33,661 bases of DNA, taken from Streptococcaceae bacterium. GTDB taxonomy: Bacteria; Bacillota; Bacilli; Lactobacillales; Streptococcaceae. The stretch is taken from assembly GCA_031285775.1 (NCBI GenBank), contig JAITVN010000099.1:1-33661 (forward strand), written 5' to 3'. The notes beneath the pieces are model-generated. The model had not been told where the DNA came from, ran no database searches, and saw nothing but the letters and a program-made list of their open reading frames with translations. The position numbers were made by a program, and so were the translations under genes. Positions 24,001 through 31,675 of the stretch are shown piece by piece. Within the stretch, counting starts at the first letter, position 1. Every line of letters begins with the position of its first letter.

Positions 24001-26552
24001 CTGTCCTCCTGAGAATCAACAAGAGAAGCTTCTTGGGATTCAAAGTTTGATGTGGATTCAAACTCCGAATTCAAAAGCTCCAGCTCAATTTCCTGAGATT
24101 TAGCCTCTGATAAGAGAATTTTCGCGCTCAAACTCAACGAAAGAGCCTCAGCGTCTTCTTCACTGGCTTGCAGCGACTCGCTTCGACGTTTTTCATGGAT
24201 TGCCGAATAGGATAAACTGCTGCTTTCCGACGATGATTCACTTAAATTCTCAGATTCGAGCATTGAAACGGCGCTTACGATTGAATCCGAAGATGACATG
24301 TACATGGATTCTGAAATCTTGAATGACTCAGCAAATTCTGTTTCACTGACAATTTGACTCTGAAATTCCGAGATGGAATAAGAGCCGCTGGTCACAGCAG
24401 AAACAAACTCAGAACCAGCCAATGATTCCTTGGCAGAAGCCGACCCAGACAGCATGAGACTTTCTGACTCAGAAATGCTGCTGATTGTTTGTAAAGAGGC
24501 CGAAAGCGACTCAATCTCTGAGACACTGAGAGATTCCAGCAACTCTTGTGACATGAGCTCAGACTGATGCTCAGAGAGCTTTTCAGAGTGCTTCAATGAA
24601 TAAGAATCACTCAATGACAAGGAGTAAGAAAACGCGATTTCCTCACGATCGGATTCTGAGCTTAATTCTGAATAAAGCATCGAATTAGAATCATTCAGGC
24701 TGGCTTGTAAAGAATCAGAATCATACTGACTTGTCACCAAAGACATCCGATAATAATTTGAATCAAATCCTGACAAGGAAAGCGATGCATTGAGACTGTC
24801 CTCGGCATAGAGCGAATCCGCCTCAAAATCTTCAATGATTCTTTGGCGATTTTCAACTTCTGATTCAGATTCTGAAAGCGAAGCTGAGTCTTTCAGACTG
24901 TTTTCATTGTGAAGCTGCTGGTCTGATAAAGACTGATTCAAGGACATGCTGTTGGATAAAATCAGACTTTGCAGGTCAGAAGCTGACAAAGATTCCGACA
25001 GATTGCGATTGGCCGTATGAATTTCAAAGGCTGATGTGCTCAAAGATTCTGATTGGACGTCCGACAAACTGATACTTTCAGAAATATCCGCCTGGAGCTG
25101 TTCGTCTTCACTTGCGGATGCATAATCAATGGCAGAAAGCTGCTCGGATTTAATCATGGAGGCTTGAAGTGACTGCCATTTTTTCTCAGACTGATGCTGT
25201 GATTCTGAAGCCAGACTTGAACCGAGCAATGAGCCTGATTCACTGAGGGATTCGGAGCCGGAAATTGAGCTTGAATCAAGGAGAGAATGTGACTCGGACG
25301 CTGAAAAGGCATCTTTTTCGAGCTGTGAATCTACCAGTGATTCAAGTTCAGACCTTGAATCGCTTTCATTTACCGCCAGAATTTCACTTTCGAATAGCGA
25401 GGCCGATAACTCCTCTGATGTGCGAACTTTATTTGAGAATAAAACTTCACTCGCCTGCTCACTCTCCTGCTCAAAAATTGCCGTTGACTGCAGCTCTGAC
25501 TTTCTGATGGCATTTGACAGACTCAACGATTGTGTCTGCTTTTGAATTTCTGTATTTTCGGACACTTCGTTTGACTTCGTTTCCGATACGCCGATAGAAT
25601 AGGACAAGCTCACAGAGAATGAATCTGAAAGCGTCAAAGACTCAGAAATCGAATCGGACGCTTGCTCTGATAAAACTTCGGGATCTTCACTGGTCTGCTG
25701 AAGACTTTCGTACTCACTTAAACTTGTTTGGTTAAGTTCAGAATCACTGAGGCTCTTCTGAAGATTTTGTGACTCAATGATTGAATCATTTTCTGACAGC
25801 TCGACCAGTAACTCCGAATTTTCTAGACTGATCCGGTCTTCATTTTCATCCAATTTGGCTTCCTGATCCATCGTCGGCGGTGTTGTACGCAACTCGATGA
25901 AATCTATGTCGTCAAATTCTGAATCCGTCTCTTCCTGATCAAAGGAAAGCTGGGGATCTTCTTCTCTCAAGTCAAGTTCTGAATCCTCTTGAACAAATTC
26001 TGGTTCATTTTCTTCCAGTAAAATGCGCAGTTCTTGGGTTTCTCCTGGATTGTCCGCTTCAACTTCAAATGTTTCGTCTTCAAAATACTCAGAATCTTCG
26101 TCTTCTGAAGGATCAAGCTCTATTTCAAGGCTGTCAGACACAAACCACTCTTCATTTGACTCCAACTCTACCTTGCGCAGCACTGCTAAAGGATCGCCTG
26201 TTTCTTCCTCTTGAGGGGAGATAAGATCTCTGAAACTTAAAGCTGAGACTGATTTTTCTATGATTTCATGTGATTCTATGTCTCTTACCCTTGCAGCTTT
26301 CAAATCTGACGGATACTCGTCAAAGCCGAATTCGCCGTTCTCTGACCGGTTCACAGACTCTGAGTAAGATTCTGAAAATGCCTTATAACGATTCGTTGCA
26401 CGATTCAAACGCTCTTTATCAGATAATTTTGCTTCTGGTTCAGAAGACAACAAAACGGGCTCCTCAACAGATCCCTTTCTGTGCTTTCCATTTTTTTTGA
26501 CTTTATGTCTATAACCTTTAGTGTGATTCGCTCCGTAGAGATCTTTTTCCAT
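21099..26552 (-). CDS. Giant serine/glutamate-rich protein (1817 residues), no export signal
   Basis: The frame is intact over 5.4 kb. Residues 12-27 are very basic (GYRHKVKKNGKHRKGS). Residues 44-51 (SDKERLNR), 58-67 (AFSESYSESV) and 120-126 (DPLAVLR) match the 193-residue protein. Residues about 135-260 are Glu/Asp-rich. From about 270 to 1795 the sequence is low-complexity SxSxSES built of Ser, Glu, Leu, Asp and Gln, including three 29-residue repeats (1431-1517). The end is basic (KHRRGLFDRFRRD). There is no hydrophobic signal core, no transmembrane helix and no LPxTG, unlike serine-rich repeat adhesins. KKNGKHRKG only loosely recalls their KxYKxGKxW signal. AGGAG lies five bases before the ATG. 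Function unknown; export by an unusual route or a cytoplasmic scaffold are both possible. Confidence 0.85.
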   Translation of the reverse strand: MEKDLYGANHTKGYRHKVKKNGKHRKGSVEEPVLLSSEPEAKLSDKERLNRATNRYKAFSESYSESVNRSENGEFGFDEYPSDLKAARVRDIESHEIIEKSVSALSFRDLISPQEEETGDPLAVLRKVELESNEEWFVSDSLEIELDPSEDEDSEYFEDETFEVEADNPGETQELRILLEENEPEFVQEDSELDLREEDPQLSFDQEETDSEFDDIDFIELRTTPPTMDQEAKLDENEDRISLENSELLVELSENDSIIESQNLQKSLSDSELNQTSLSEYESLQQTSEDPEVLSEQASDSISESLTLSDSFSVSLSYSIGVSETKSNEVSENTEIQKQTQSLSLSNAIRKSELQSTAIFEQESEQASEVLFSNKVRTSEELSASLFESEILAVNESDSRSELESLVDSQLEKDAFSASESHSLLDSSSISGSESLSESGSLLGSSLASESQHQSEKKWQSLQASMIKSEQLSAIDYASASEDEQLQADISESISLSDVQSESLSTSAFEIHTANRNLSESLSASDLQSLILSNSMSLNQSLSDQQLHNENSLKDSASLSESESEVENRQRIIEDFEADSLYAEDSLNASLSLSGFDSNYYRMSLVTSQYDSDSLQASLNDSNSMLYSELSSESDREEIAFSYSLSLSDSYSLKHSEKLSEHQSELMSQELLESLSVSEIESLSASLQTISSISESESLMLSGSASAKESLAGSEFVSAVTSGSYSISEFQSQIVSETEFAESFKISESMYMSSSDSIVSAVSMLESENLSESSSESSSLSYSAIHEKRRSESLQASEEDAEALSLSLSAKILLSEAKSQEIELELLNSEFESTSNFESQEASLVDSQEDSLYQKSEEDSVSLSLENQESQSYSESLKRSEDLLLSLSNSDSAALSLSQENSLVQSESESQAESQLISSRESQEVSLSQEESMGNSAEISEIDSQLDSEYLHFSESESQSLSDSELLQLSLSISESDNLSESQSALEVSAIESLNHSLELSNSESQRNSDSLSLSDKELSESLEISDKLSESDFESSSDSELVESLSNSIRDSFVNSESESDEQSVSADQSNSNSNEQSEFDSISEKDSTQQSTSDSESDDLSDRLSDSVFESEEISDSLSDSESISGSESESQVVSESLVISESGSAVISESLEFSESVIRSESEAASEEESQEFSASERALSASQSESVSLNDSESLSSSESESASLSNSESSSLVDSLSGSEALSLSESGLLSESVNDSLSISESESETSESQIISESLSFSVSDSDSLSAHFSLSEFDSEVSESQAISESLDLSATCSDQLSASSSLSAFDSEEAESQSISEFISASASLSDSEVISFSISETASEEQLSLENSLETSLADESLSASESLYQAELELESLETSTSASESLELSELESQSQSFSLSDSALVSESASLNESLSVQISESELAFSQSESHSLFDSQEDSERLSAQDSASELAVSQSESHSLSESQEDSESLSAQESESELAFSQSESQSLSNSQEDSESFSDQDSFELRFAMESEALSLEISSLLVSENVSGELSETQSFELSEQLSQGQSESESYQSLSSSESESRFQSRSESVRDSLEQQSVEESLQTSMISESVSDSESFEIAESEEMSAEASDKLSGSLFDSELLSEETLLSESESFSESLWKSESYSGSLQISENFSEGESNELSEIISAQISLSHLESYSMSRIASESVSTLSSESQSLQEFYSLSDSAFVSVQQSESLSESLFVSESEFQSISTSNFESASDYLLQVSESLSMLMNSEISQTQQQLHSALEKSESEPESDSSSEDLKHRRGLFDRFRRD
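22002..22262 (-). repeat. Three tandem 87-bp repeats within the giant gene
   Basis: Each unit encodes 29 residues that begin SELAFSQSES or SELAVSQSES, continue with SQEDSE, and end near QDS or QES. The copies differ at several positions, so the duplication is not recent. They are the clearest long-period repeat in a protein otherwise made of short Ser-Glu patterns. Confidence 0.85.
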
Positions 26553-26557
26553 CTACG

Positions 26558-26562
26558 CTCCT
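26558..26562 (-). promoter_or_regulatory. Ribosome binding site of the giant gene
   Basis: AGGAG lies five bases before the ATG at 26552 on the minus strand and fixes the start of the 1817-residue protein. Confidence 0.8.
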
Positions 26563-26610
26563 ATTACTTATAAAACGTCATTAACTATTATTTTATCATA
26601 ATTTTGACTT

Positions 26611-26640
26611 ATTATCACGCGAAAAGTTAATTTGTCGCAA
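26611..26640 (-). promoter_or_regulatory. Possible promoter of the giant gene
   Basis: On the minus strand TTGCGA (26635-26640) and GATAAT (26611-26616) are 18 bases apart, within the 97-base gap after the AI-2E family gene. No terminator separates the two genes, so read-through is also possible. Confidence 0.4.
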
Positions 26641-26649
26641 CAGTATCAT

Positions 26650-27879
26650 CTAAATATCATTGATGGGCTCCTCCTCTGATTCCTCATCAGGAAAAAGTGG
26701 CGAGCGCAAGCGGTACCAATGATAAACATGCGTAATGATGACCTTAAGCGTGGCATAAACTGGAATTCCCAGGAATACGCCCCAAACCCCGAAAAACGAA
26801 CCCGCCGTCAGCAAAATGAACAAAATGGTAATCGGGTGAATTTTCATCTGCGAACCGATGACCAAAGGCTGGATGAACCGTCCCTCAATCGTTTGTTCGA
26901 TGACAAAGACAATCACAACCTTCAGCAGCATCCAAGGACTGACCATTATACCGACCACTAGAGCCAAGGCAAAGGCCAGAAAGGAGCCGAGATAAGGGAT
27001 GAGATTAAAAATACCAGCGACAATGGCGATTACTAATGCGTAAGGCAGATTGATTACCTTCAATCCGACACCGAACATCACCATGACTGCCAAGGCCACG
27101 ATGACTTCACCGCGAATGAAGCTTGATAACTGAGCATTGATCCGCGTCAAAAGCGTAAAAATATCTTTGCGCCAAGCGGTCGGAAGCAGCTTTGTGAATG
27201 CAGGCGCAAGTCCGCGCCCGTCTCGCAGTAAATAAAACAAGATAAAGGGAAAGATAATAATATCTACAACGATTCCGGTCGCCTTGGAAATAAAACCGCC
27301 CACACCAGTGACAGCAGTGGAATAGAAGCCTTGAACAAAGTTCAGAGCGGAATCTCCGATTTTCTTCACGATCGCATCTACATCAATATTAAAATTGGAC
27401 AGATTGTAGTCTTTGATGAATTCGCGTCCCTGCTTTTCCGCAGCCCTCAAATAAGTAGGAAAATGCTTTATAAAACTCTCCGCAGCATCTGTCACCGCAG
27501 GAATTGCTACAGCTAAGGCCCACACTAAAAGCCCCGCTAAAAGTGCAAAAAGCACAGCAATTGTCGCGGTTCTGGGAACCTTATGCTTTTCGGCAAAATC
27601 CACAATCGGATTGAGCAAATAGTAAAACAAGGCAGCCAGCACAATCGGCAGCAGAACAATACCCAAAAAAGACAAGATCGGCTTGAAGATAAAATTTACT
27701 TTGTAAAGCAAAAAAAAGTTCAACAGCAATAGGAGTAAACCAAGTAAAAATGTGATGCCTTTATTGTCAATAAACCAGCGGAAGAACCAAGTGAGGCTAA
27801 AACTTTTCTCGTTACTTTCCTGAGCTGGTTTACTCTCCTTTTTTTCTTGAAGTTCATTGGACTTTTTTTCAGTTGTCAT
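26650..27879 (-). CDS. AI-2E family transporter
   Basis: The protein of about 409 residues has the AI-2E transporter topology: hydrophobic segments at the start (about 35-100), a soluble stretch around 130-200, then several helices. The family core GIFNLIPYLGSFLAF is followed by the conserved IEGRFIQPLVIGSQMKIHPITILFILL. Members export small molecules or act as antiporters, and only some move autoinducer-2. ATG 27879 is preferred; the frame opens four codons earlier at a GTG without a ribosome binding site. A TG-extended -10 lies at 27943-27951. Confidence 0.9.
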   Translation of the reverse strand: MTTEKKSNELQEKKESKPAQESNEKSFSLTWFFRWFIDNKGITFLLGLLLLLLNFFLLYKVNFIFKPILSFLGIVLLPIVLAALFYYLLNPIVDFAEKHKVPRTATIAVLFALLAGLLVWALAVAIPAVTDAAESFIKHFPTYLRAAEKQGREFIKDYNLSNFNIDVDAIVKKIGDSALNFVQGFYSTAVTGVGGFISKATGIVVDIIIFPFILFYLLRDGRGLAPAFTKLLPTAWRKDIFTLLTRINAQLSSFIRGEVIVALAVMVMFGVGLKVINLPYALVIAIVAGIFNLIPYLGSFLAFALALVVGIMVSPWMLLKVVIVFVIEQTIEGRFIQPLVIGSQMKIHPITILFILLTAGSFFGVWGVFLGIPVYATLKVIITHVYHWYRLRSPLFPDEESEEEPINDI

Positions 27880-27942
27880 GACGTCACTCACTTTCGTTTT
27901 TCAATCAAGTTGTCCAAAAATAGTTTTAAACTAGTCCATTTG

Positions 27943-27951
27943 ATTATAACA
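27943..27951 (-). promoter_or_regulatory. TG-extended -10 promoter of the AI-2E family gene
   Basis: The minus strand reads TGTTATAAT, with a start predicted near 27936 and a leader of about 57 bases. It lies 18 bases from the left direct repeat of the mobile element. Confidence 0.6.
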
Positions 27952-27969
27952 TATCTCAGCCTTAATGTG

Positions 27970-27987
27970 ATCAGACTTTAGTCGGGG
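27970..27987. repeat. Left 18-bp direct repeat of element C
   Basis: ATCAGACTTTAGTCGGGG abuts the CAGA end of the element. Its partner on the far side (28206-28223) is ATCTTACTTTAGTCTGGG, identical at 15 of 18 positions. It contains the palindrome GACTTTAGTC. Confidence 0.75.
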
Positions 27988-28205
27988 CAGACTGATGACA
28001 AAGTCCGTTCCGTTCCGAAAATTTACACAAAAAGGCGTGCAGGCCGGAAGCAAAGCTTCGCTTTCATTCCTAAGCTGGGAGCCGAAGTCTCCCAGCTTGC
28101 CTCATTGCACAGCCTTTTTGTGTAAATTTTCGGAACTCCACTCAGGATGAATATTTCATCTTTCCATCAAAAGAAAAACATCTTTGGTTGTTTGTCTTCA
28201 CTCTG
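27988..28205 (+). mobile_element. MITE-like hairpin element, copy C (218 bp)
   Basis: This non-coding element lies between mntH and the AI-2E family gene. The ends are inverted repeats: CAGACTGATGACAAAG on the left, and CAGAGTGAAGACAAAC reading in from the right. The outer stem pairs 28013-28036 with 28112-28135, 24 perfect pairs, extended by GTGCA/TGCAC with one bulge. Two inner hairpins follow: a near-palindrome around AAGCTT (28047-28065) and 28072-28081 with 28089-28098 around a CCGAAGT loop. A tail of about 65 bases with no clear structure precedes the right end. It has no coding capacity, so any transposase must act in trans. Confidence 0.85.
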
Positions 28206-28223
28206 ATCTTACTTTAGTCTGGG
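28206..28223. repeat. Right 18-bp direct repeat of element C
   Basis: ATCTTACTTTAGTCTGGG directly follows the TCTG end of the element and matches the left copy at 15 of 18 positions. It lies about 80 bases after the mntH stop. Confidence 0.75.
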
Positions 28224-28301
28224 ATAAGCGATTCGCCCATGTTTTAAATAAGAAACTGTCTTTGTCTTCCTGTGACGAGTTGTCTGAGGTTTATTTTTAT
28301 C

Positions 28302-29846
28302 TCAGCTTTGCCGACTTTGCCGCAGTGCTTTACTGCTTCGACGAAGATCAAAAATGGTCCAAATTAGTAATCCAAGCATCAGGATAATTAGAAGTCCAGA
28401 AATCCCATCCGCTGCCCAAAGCAGATTTTTAGGGAAAAGTATCTTGATTTGGTCTGGAAGTCCGATGATATTTAAGACAGTCAGTGCAACTGCAGAGAAC
28501 CAGCCTAAGAAAGCGATAAGCCGAGAATTCTTGAATTCTCCCATTTCCTGCTTGCTGCTGGAGAGTATGAGCAAGGGCAGGACGGAAAAGGGCAGCGCAA
28601 AGGCCAAGAAAACCTGTGAATCATTCATCAAACTGTTGATGGCGACGTGCTGATCAACTAAACTGAGATTTTTTGTCAGCGATACGCAGACAAGCACTGG
28701 GATAACAGAAATCAAGCGTGTCAGTAAACGTCGTGCCCAAAGCGGCATGCGCATATGAACAAAACCTTCCATGATGATCTGCCCCGTCAAAGTCCCCGTG
28801 ATGGTGGAATTTTGCCCAGAAGCCAGCAGTGCGACTGCGAACAGAACTGACAAGGCGCCTGTTTTAGCGACGTCTGCCAGAATGCTGTTGCTTAAAACAG
28901 ATGGAGTGGACAGCGCGTCGAAGAGCCCAAAAAACGAAGGGTCCTTTATGACGCCCGTTTTGAAGACAGCAACGCCCATTATCAAAAGAAGTGCGTTAAC
29001 GACAAAAGCGACACTGAGTTGAATATTGGAATCCCAGGTAGAAAATCGGACAGCGCGTGCAACTTCCTTGCCATCCTGATGATCGATTTGTCGACTCTGC
29101 GAAATTGATGAATGCAGATAAAGATTGTGCGGCATAACTGTCGCACCAATGATGCCGAGCGCACCAGAAAGCGGCGTCATTCCAGCAACAGTCGGCGAAG
29201 TTGAAATAGTCTTAGCCGTGGGGATGAAGCCCTCCATGATCGCTCTCCAGTCTGGATTTGACAGAGCCACCTGATAGACAAAAATACCAAGAATGACCAG
29301 AATCAAACAAACAACCAACGCTTCAATTTTTCTGAAGCCGATTTTGGTCAATAAGAGCAGCAGGAAAACATCGAAAACAGTAATGAAAACAGCTAAAATC
29401 AAAGGAATCTTGAAGAGCAGATAAAGTGCGACCGCTGCGCCGATGACTTCTGCAACGTCGGTTGCCATGATGGCGAGTTCCGTCAAAATCCAAAGGACAA
29501 TTCCCAAGGATTTGCTCGTTCTAGCTCGGATGGCCTGCGCCAAATCCATCTGACTGACAATTCCGAATTTAGCCGCCATGTACTGTAAAAGCATGGCAAT
29601 CAAGCTCGACATCAGAATCACCGAAATCAGCAAATACTGAAAATTTTGCCCGCCGGTAATTGATGTCGACCAGTTACCCGGATCCATATAACCAACCGAA
29701 ACCAGCGCGCCAGGTCCTGAATAAGCTAAAAGTGTCTTAAAAAAGCTGGCGTTTTTGGGCACCTTGACCGTTCCGTTGATTTCCTCCAGCGACTTCCCAT
29801 TTGTATGCGAAATTAACTGATGTTTTTTTATCTTACTGTTCTCCAT
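28302..29846 (-). CDS. mntH: Nramp-family manganese transporter
   Basis: This proton-coupled Mn2+ importer has about 514 residues and 11-12 membrane helices. The signature SVGYMDPGNWSTSI supplies the Asp-Pro-Gly-Asn metal site in helix 1, ATDVAEVIGAAVAL lies in helix 3, and GATVMPHNLYLHSS has the Met-Pro-His of helix 6. ATG 29846 follows GGAAAG. A TTG 12 bases earlier (29858), one base after the mntR stop, has a stronger AGAGGTGATC ribosome binding site and may be the true start. It is coupled to mntR, so its expression should follow manganese through that repressor. The element copy C lies in its 3' region. Confidence 0.95.
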   Translation of the reverse strand: MENSKIKKHQLISHTNGKSLEEINGTVKVPKNASFFKTLLAYSGPGALVSVGYMDPGNWSTSITGGQNFQYLLISVILMSSLIAMLLQYMAAKFGIVSQMDLAQAIRARTSKSLGIVLWILTELAIMATDVAEVIGAAVALYLLFKIPLILAVFITVFDVFLLLLLTKIGFRKIEALVVCLILVILGIFVYQVALSNPDWRAIMEGFIPTAKTISTSPTVAGMTPLSGALGIIGATVMPHNLYLHSSISQSRQIDHQDGKEVARAVRFSTWDSNIQLSVAFVVNALLLIMGVAVFKTGVIKDPSFFGLFDALSTPSVLSNSILADVAKTGALSVLFAVALLASGQNSTITGTLTGQIIMEGFVHMRMPLWARRLLTRLISVIPVLVCVSLTKNLSLVDQHVAINSLMNDSQVFLAFALPFSVLPLLILSSSKQEMGEFKNSRLIAFLGWFSAVALTVLNIIGLPDQIKILFPKNLLWAADGISGLLIILMLGLLIWTIFDLRRSSKALRQSRQS

Positions 29847-29859
29847 TTGACTTTCCAAA

Positions 29860-30564
29860 TTAATGATCACCTCTATTATCTGCAATATTTGTCACGCGCC
29901 CGCTTTGCTGCATCAGGCTGATTTTTCCTTGGATAAAAGCTGGCAACACCAAAACTTGGCCACTATTTTCTTTGGCAATCATGGTGCCATCTTTGAGGCA
30001 TTCTACCACGAGCAGCCGGTTCGGGCAGTCCATCCCGATTTTCTCAAAAAACCTCTTTGCTTCATCTTCTATCGAGACGATATGATACAGCTCTCCAGGA
30101 ATTGCTTCACTCAAACTGAGTTCTTTAGCATCTTCTGTCCAAAATAGCTCCTGCGGAATTGGCGCACCATGAGGGTCATTTTTTGGATAATTGAGCAGAG
30201 CGTATAAATACTCAATGAGTCTCGGCGACGAAGCGTGCTCTAGGTTTTCAGCCTCCTCATGTACCTGCTCAACTGAATAGCCCAGCATCTCCACAAGGAA
30301 ACTTTCCCAGACCCGATGACTTTTGATGATAAAACGCGCTTGCGCCCTTCCCTGTTTTGACAGAGTGACGCCATAGTAGGATCGATAATCAACCAGCTCT
30401 TTCTTTGCCAGCCGTTTGACCATTTCCGTGGCACTGGGTGAAGCAACCTTCAGCTTTTCGGCGATGAGGTGAATACTGACTGCTTTCCCGCTGTCAGTAC
30501 AGGTGTGTTCAAAATAGTAAACCGCTTTGAGATAGTCTTCTTCATTTTTAGACAGACGCTGCAT
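29860..30564 (-). CDS. mntR: DtxR-family manganese-dependent repressor
   Basis: The protein of about 234 residues has a winged-helix DNA-binding domain (NEEDYLKAVYYFE, SIHLIAEKLKVASPSATEMVKRL, YYGVTLSKQG). Next come the metal and dimer domain with EEAENLEHASSPRLIEYL, the conserved ligands Glu and His, and a C-terminal SH3-like/FeoA domain (IPGELYHIVSIED...). This matches SloR/ScaR/MtsR-type repressors, which shut off Mn transport when metal is replete. Start 30564 is chosen over 30570 because AAAGG is then eight bases away. It precedes mntH directly, so it probably represses its own operon. Confidence 0.92.
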   Translation of the reverse strand: MQRLSKNEEDYLKAVYYFEHTCTDSGKAVSIHLIAEKLKVASPSATEMVKRLAKKELVDYRSYYGVTLSKQGRAQARFIIKSHRVWESFLVEMLGYSVEQVHEEAENLEHASSPRLIEYLYALLNYPKNDPHGAPIPQELFWTEDAKELSLSEAIPGELYHIVSIEDEAKRFFEKIGMDCPNRLLVVECLKDGTMIAKENSGQVLVLPAFIQGKISLMQQSGRVTNIADNRGDH

Positions 30565-30613
30565 TTTCATTTCCTTTGTTATACGATAATTAGTGTTTTA
30601 TTAACTCTATTTA

Positions 30614-30622
30614 ATTATAGCA
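30614..30622 (-). promoter_or_regulatory. TG-extended -10 promoter of mntR-mntH
   Basis: The minus strand reads TGCTATAAT. Downstream, before the mntR start, TAATTA occurs at both ends of an AT-rich stretch (30587-30617), a possible metal-repressor operator, but the symmetry is loose. Confidence 0.6.
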
Positions 30623-30671
30623 CAAGCTTTCTTTTATTTCTATAATTATAGCTTTGCCTATTTCCTTAAAA

Positions 30672-30695
30672 TAAAAAAATCCTCATTTGAGGAAA
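30672..30695 (-). terminator. Displaced terminator and left 18-bp repeat of element D
   Basis: AATCCTCATTTGAGGAAA (30678-30695) is the left direct repeat. On the minus strand it reads as a CCTCA/TGAGG hairpin followed by a run of seven T, an intrinsic terminator. It probably was the terminator of the methyltransferase gene before element D was inserted. Confidence 0.75.
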
Positions 30696-30914
30696 CAGAT
30701 TGTAGACAAAGTCCGTTCCGTTCCGAAAATTCATACAAAAAGGCGTGCAGGACGCAAGCAAAGCTTCGCTTTCATTGCTAAAATGGGAGCCCGAAGTCTC
30801 CCATTTTTCCTCATTGCACAGCCTTTTGTATGAATTTTCGGAACTCCACTAAAGCTGATGATTATTTTCCTCAAGTAAAAAAGAAGTCATACTATATAGT
30901 TTGTCTTCACTCTG
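30696..30914 (+). mobile_element. MITE-like hairpin element, copy D (219 bp)
   Basis: The ends are CAGATTGTAGACAAAG and, reading in from the right, CAGAGTGAAGACAAAC. The outer stem pairs 30721-30744 with 30821-30843 apart from one extra A. Its central bases are TTCATAC where copy C has TTTACAC, and both arms change together. The inner hairpin is 30780-30789 with 30798-30807 around CCCGAAGT. It has the same orientation as copy C, lies between mntR and the methyltransferase gene, and contains no gene. The 18-bp flanking repeats are identical, which suggests this is the most recent of the insertions. Confidence 0.88.
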
Positions 30915-30932
30915 AATCCTCATTTGAGGAAA
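30915..30932. repeat. Right 18-bp direct repeat of element D
   Basis: AATCCTCATTTGAGGAAA is an exact copy of 30678-30695, ten bases beyond the methyltransferase stop. It keeps the hairpin but has no T run, so by itself it should terminate poorly. Confidence 0.85.
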
Positions 30933-30942
30933 TGGTTTTGAT

Positions 30943-31581
30943 TTACAGTCTTTTGTGTTTTAGCTCGTAGTACTGAATCTGTCTGGCGATTTTACGCCTT
31001 TGGATTGCCCAGTCGTTTTCTGTGAATAGTTGACTAAGCTCCTTTGGTCTGTACATTTGCACATCGCCTTCGTGGGAATTTCTGGTGATAAATCTATTGT
31101 AGAGATGCGTCACCACTGGGATTCTGATTTCTGCGATGACGAGCTTTCCATTTGGCTTCAGAACGCGCGCGGCTTCAGCTAGAAATGCTGCGGGGTCTGC
31201 AAAATGGTGGAAACTGGCTGAACAGATGACAATGTCAAAACTCTGGTCAGCAAAGGGCATCTCCTGTGCTGAACCAGCCACGAATTTAAATTCTGGATGC
31301 AATGCTTGCGCGACGATCGTCATCTTTTCGGAGATGTCAAGTCCTGCGCCGCGGATGGGCCGTTTTGCGGCCTGCGATAACATCTTTAACAGCTTGCCAT
31401 TGGCGCAGCCGACGTCTAAAACTTCCGCACCTCTTGGAATCTCTAGTTGTTTAACAATGAAGCGCTTGAAAAAGCTGGATAGAAAACCGTCCCAGCTGTG
31501 GTCAAAGTTGCCGGCGATATTATCGTAATACTGGCTGGATTCTTGTTCGTGTTTATCATGATAGTGTTTAGTTCTTGACAT
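30943..31581 (-). CDS. Class I SAM-dependent methyltransferase
   Basis: The 212-residue protein has the methyltransferase type 11 fold: AEVLDVGCANGKLLKML is motif I (SAM binding), GAGLDISEKM the acidic loop, FVAGSAQEMPFADQSFDIVICSASFHHF motifs II-III, and AARVLKPNGKLVIAEI the following strand. The N-terminus (YYDNIAGNFDHSWDG) resembles small-molecule or quinone methyltransferases. Substrate unknown. GGGG lies a few bases before the ATG. A TGCTACAAT extended promoter lies at 31618-31626. It ends ten bases before the right repeat of element D. Confidence 0.88.
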   Translation of the reverse strand: MSRTKHYHDKHEQESSQYYDNIAGNFDHSWDGFLSSFFKRFIVKQLEIPRGAEVLDVGCANGKLLKMLSQAAKRPIRGAGLDISEKMTIVAQALHPEFKFVAGSAQEMPFADQSFDIVICSASFHHFADPAAFLAEAARVLKPNGKLVIAEIRIPVVTHLYNRFITRNSHEGDVQMYRPKELSQLFTENDWAIQRRKIARQIQYYELKHKRL

Positions 31582-31617
31582 CTGACCCCATTTTCCTGAT
31601 TATTCAACTCTATACAA

Positions 31618-31626
31618 ATTGTAGCA
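31618..31626 (-). promoter_or_regulatory. Extended -10 promoter of the methyltransferase gene
   Basis: The minus strand reads TGCTACAAT with TTGAAA about 19 bases upstream. It lies immediately after the displaced terminator at 31652-31675, which insulates it from the upstream AraC gene. Confidence 0.5.
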
Positions 31627-31651
31627 CAATTTTTATGAAATGTTTCAACCT

Positions 31652-31675
31652 GAAAAAAGCTCAAATAAAGTGAGA
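31652..31675 (-). terminator. Displaced terminator and left 18-bp repeat of element E
   Basis: AGCTCAAATAAAGTGAGA (31658-31675) is the left direct repeat. On the minus strand it reads TCTCACTTTATTTGAGC followed by six T, a short-stem terminator. It was probably the original terminator of the AraC-type gene. Confidence 0.65.

Noticed and set aside
21099-26552. Possible CRISPR-like or satellite array in the serine-rich region
   Set aside because: The repetition is explained by Ser/Glu codons in one intact reading frame. There are no constant-length repeats with unique spacers.
21099-26552. Classical serine-rich repeat adhesin (SRRP) with LPxTG
   Set aside because: No signal peptide core and no LPxTG, hydrophobic stretch and basic tail at the C-terminus. 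It ends FDRFRRD.
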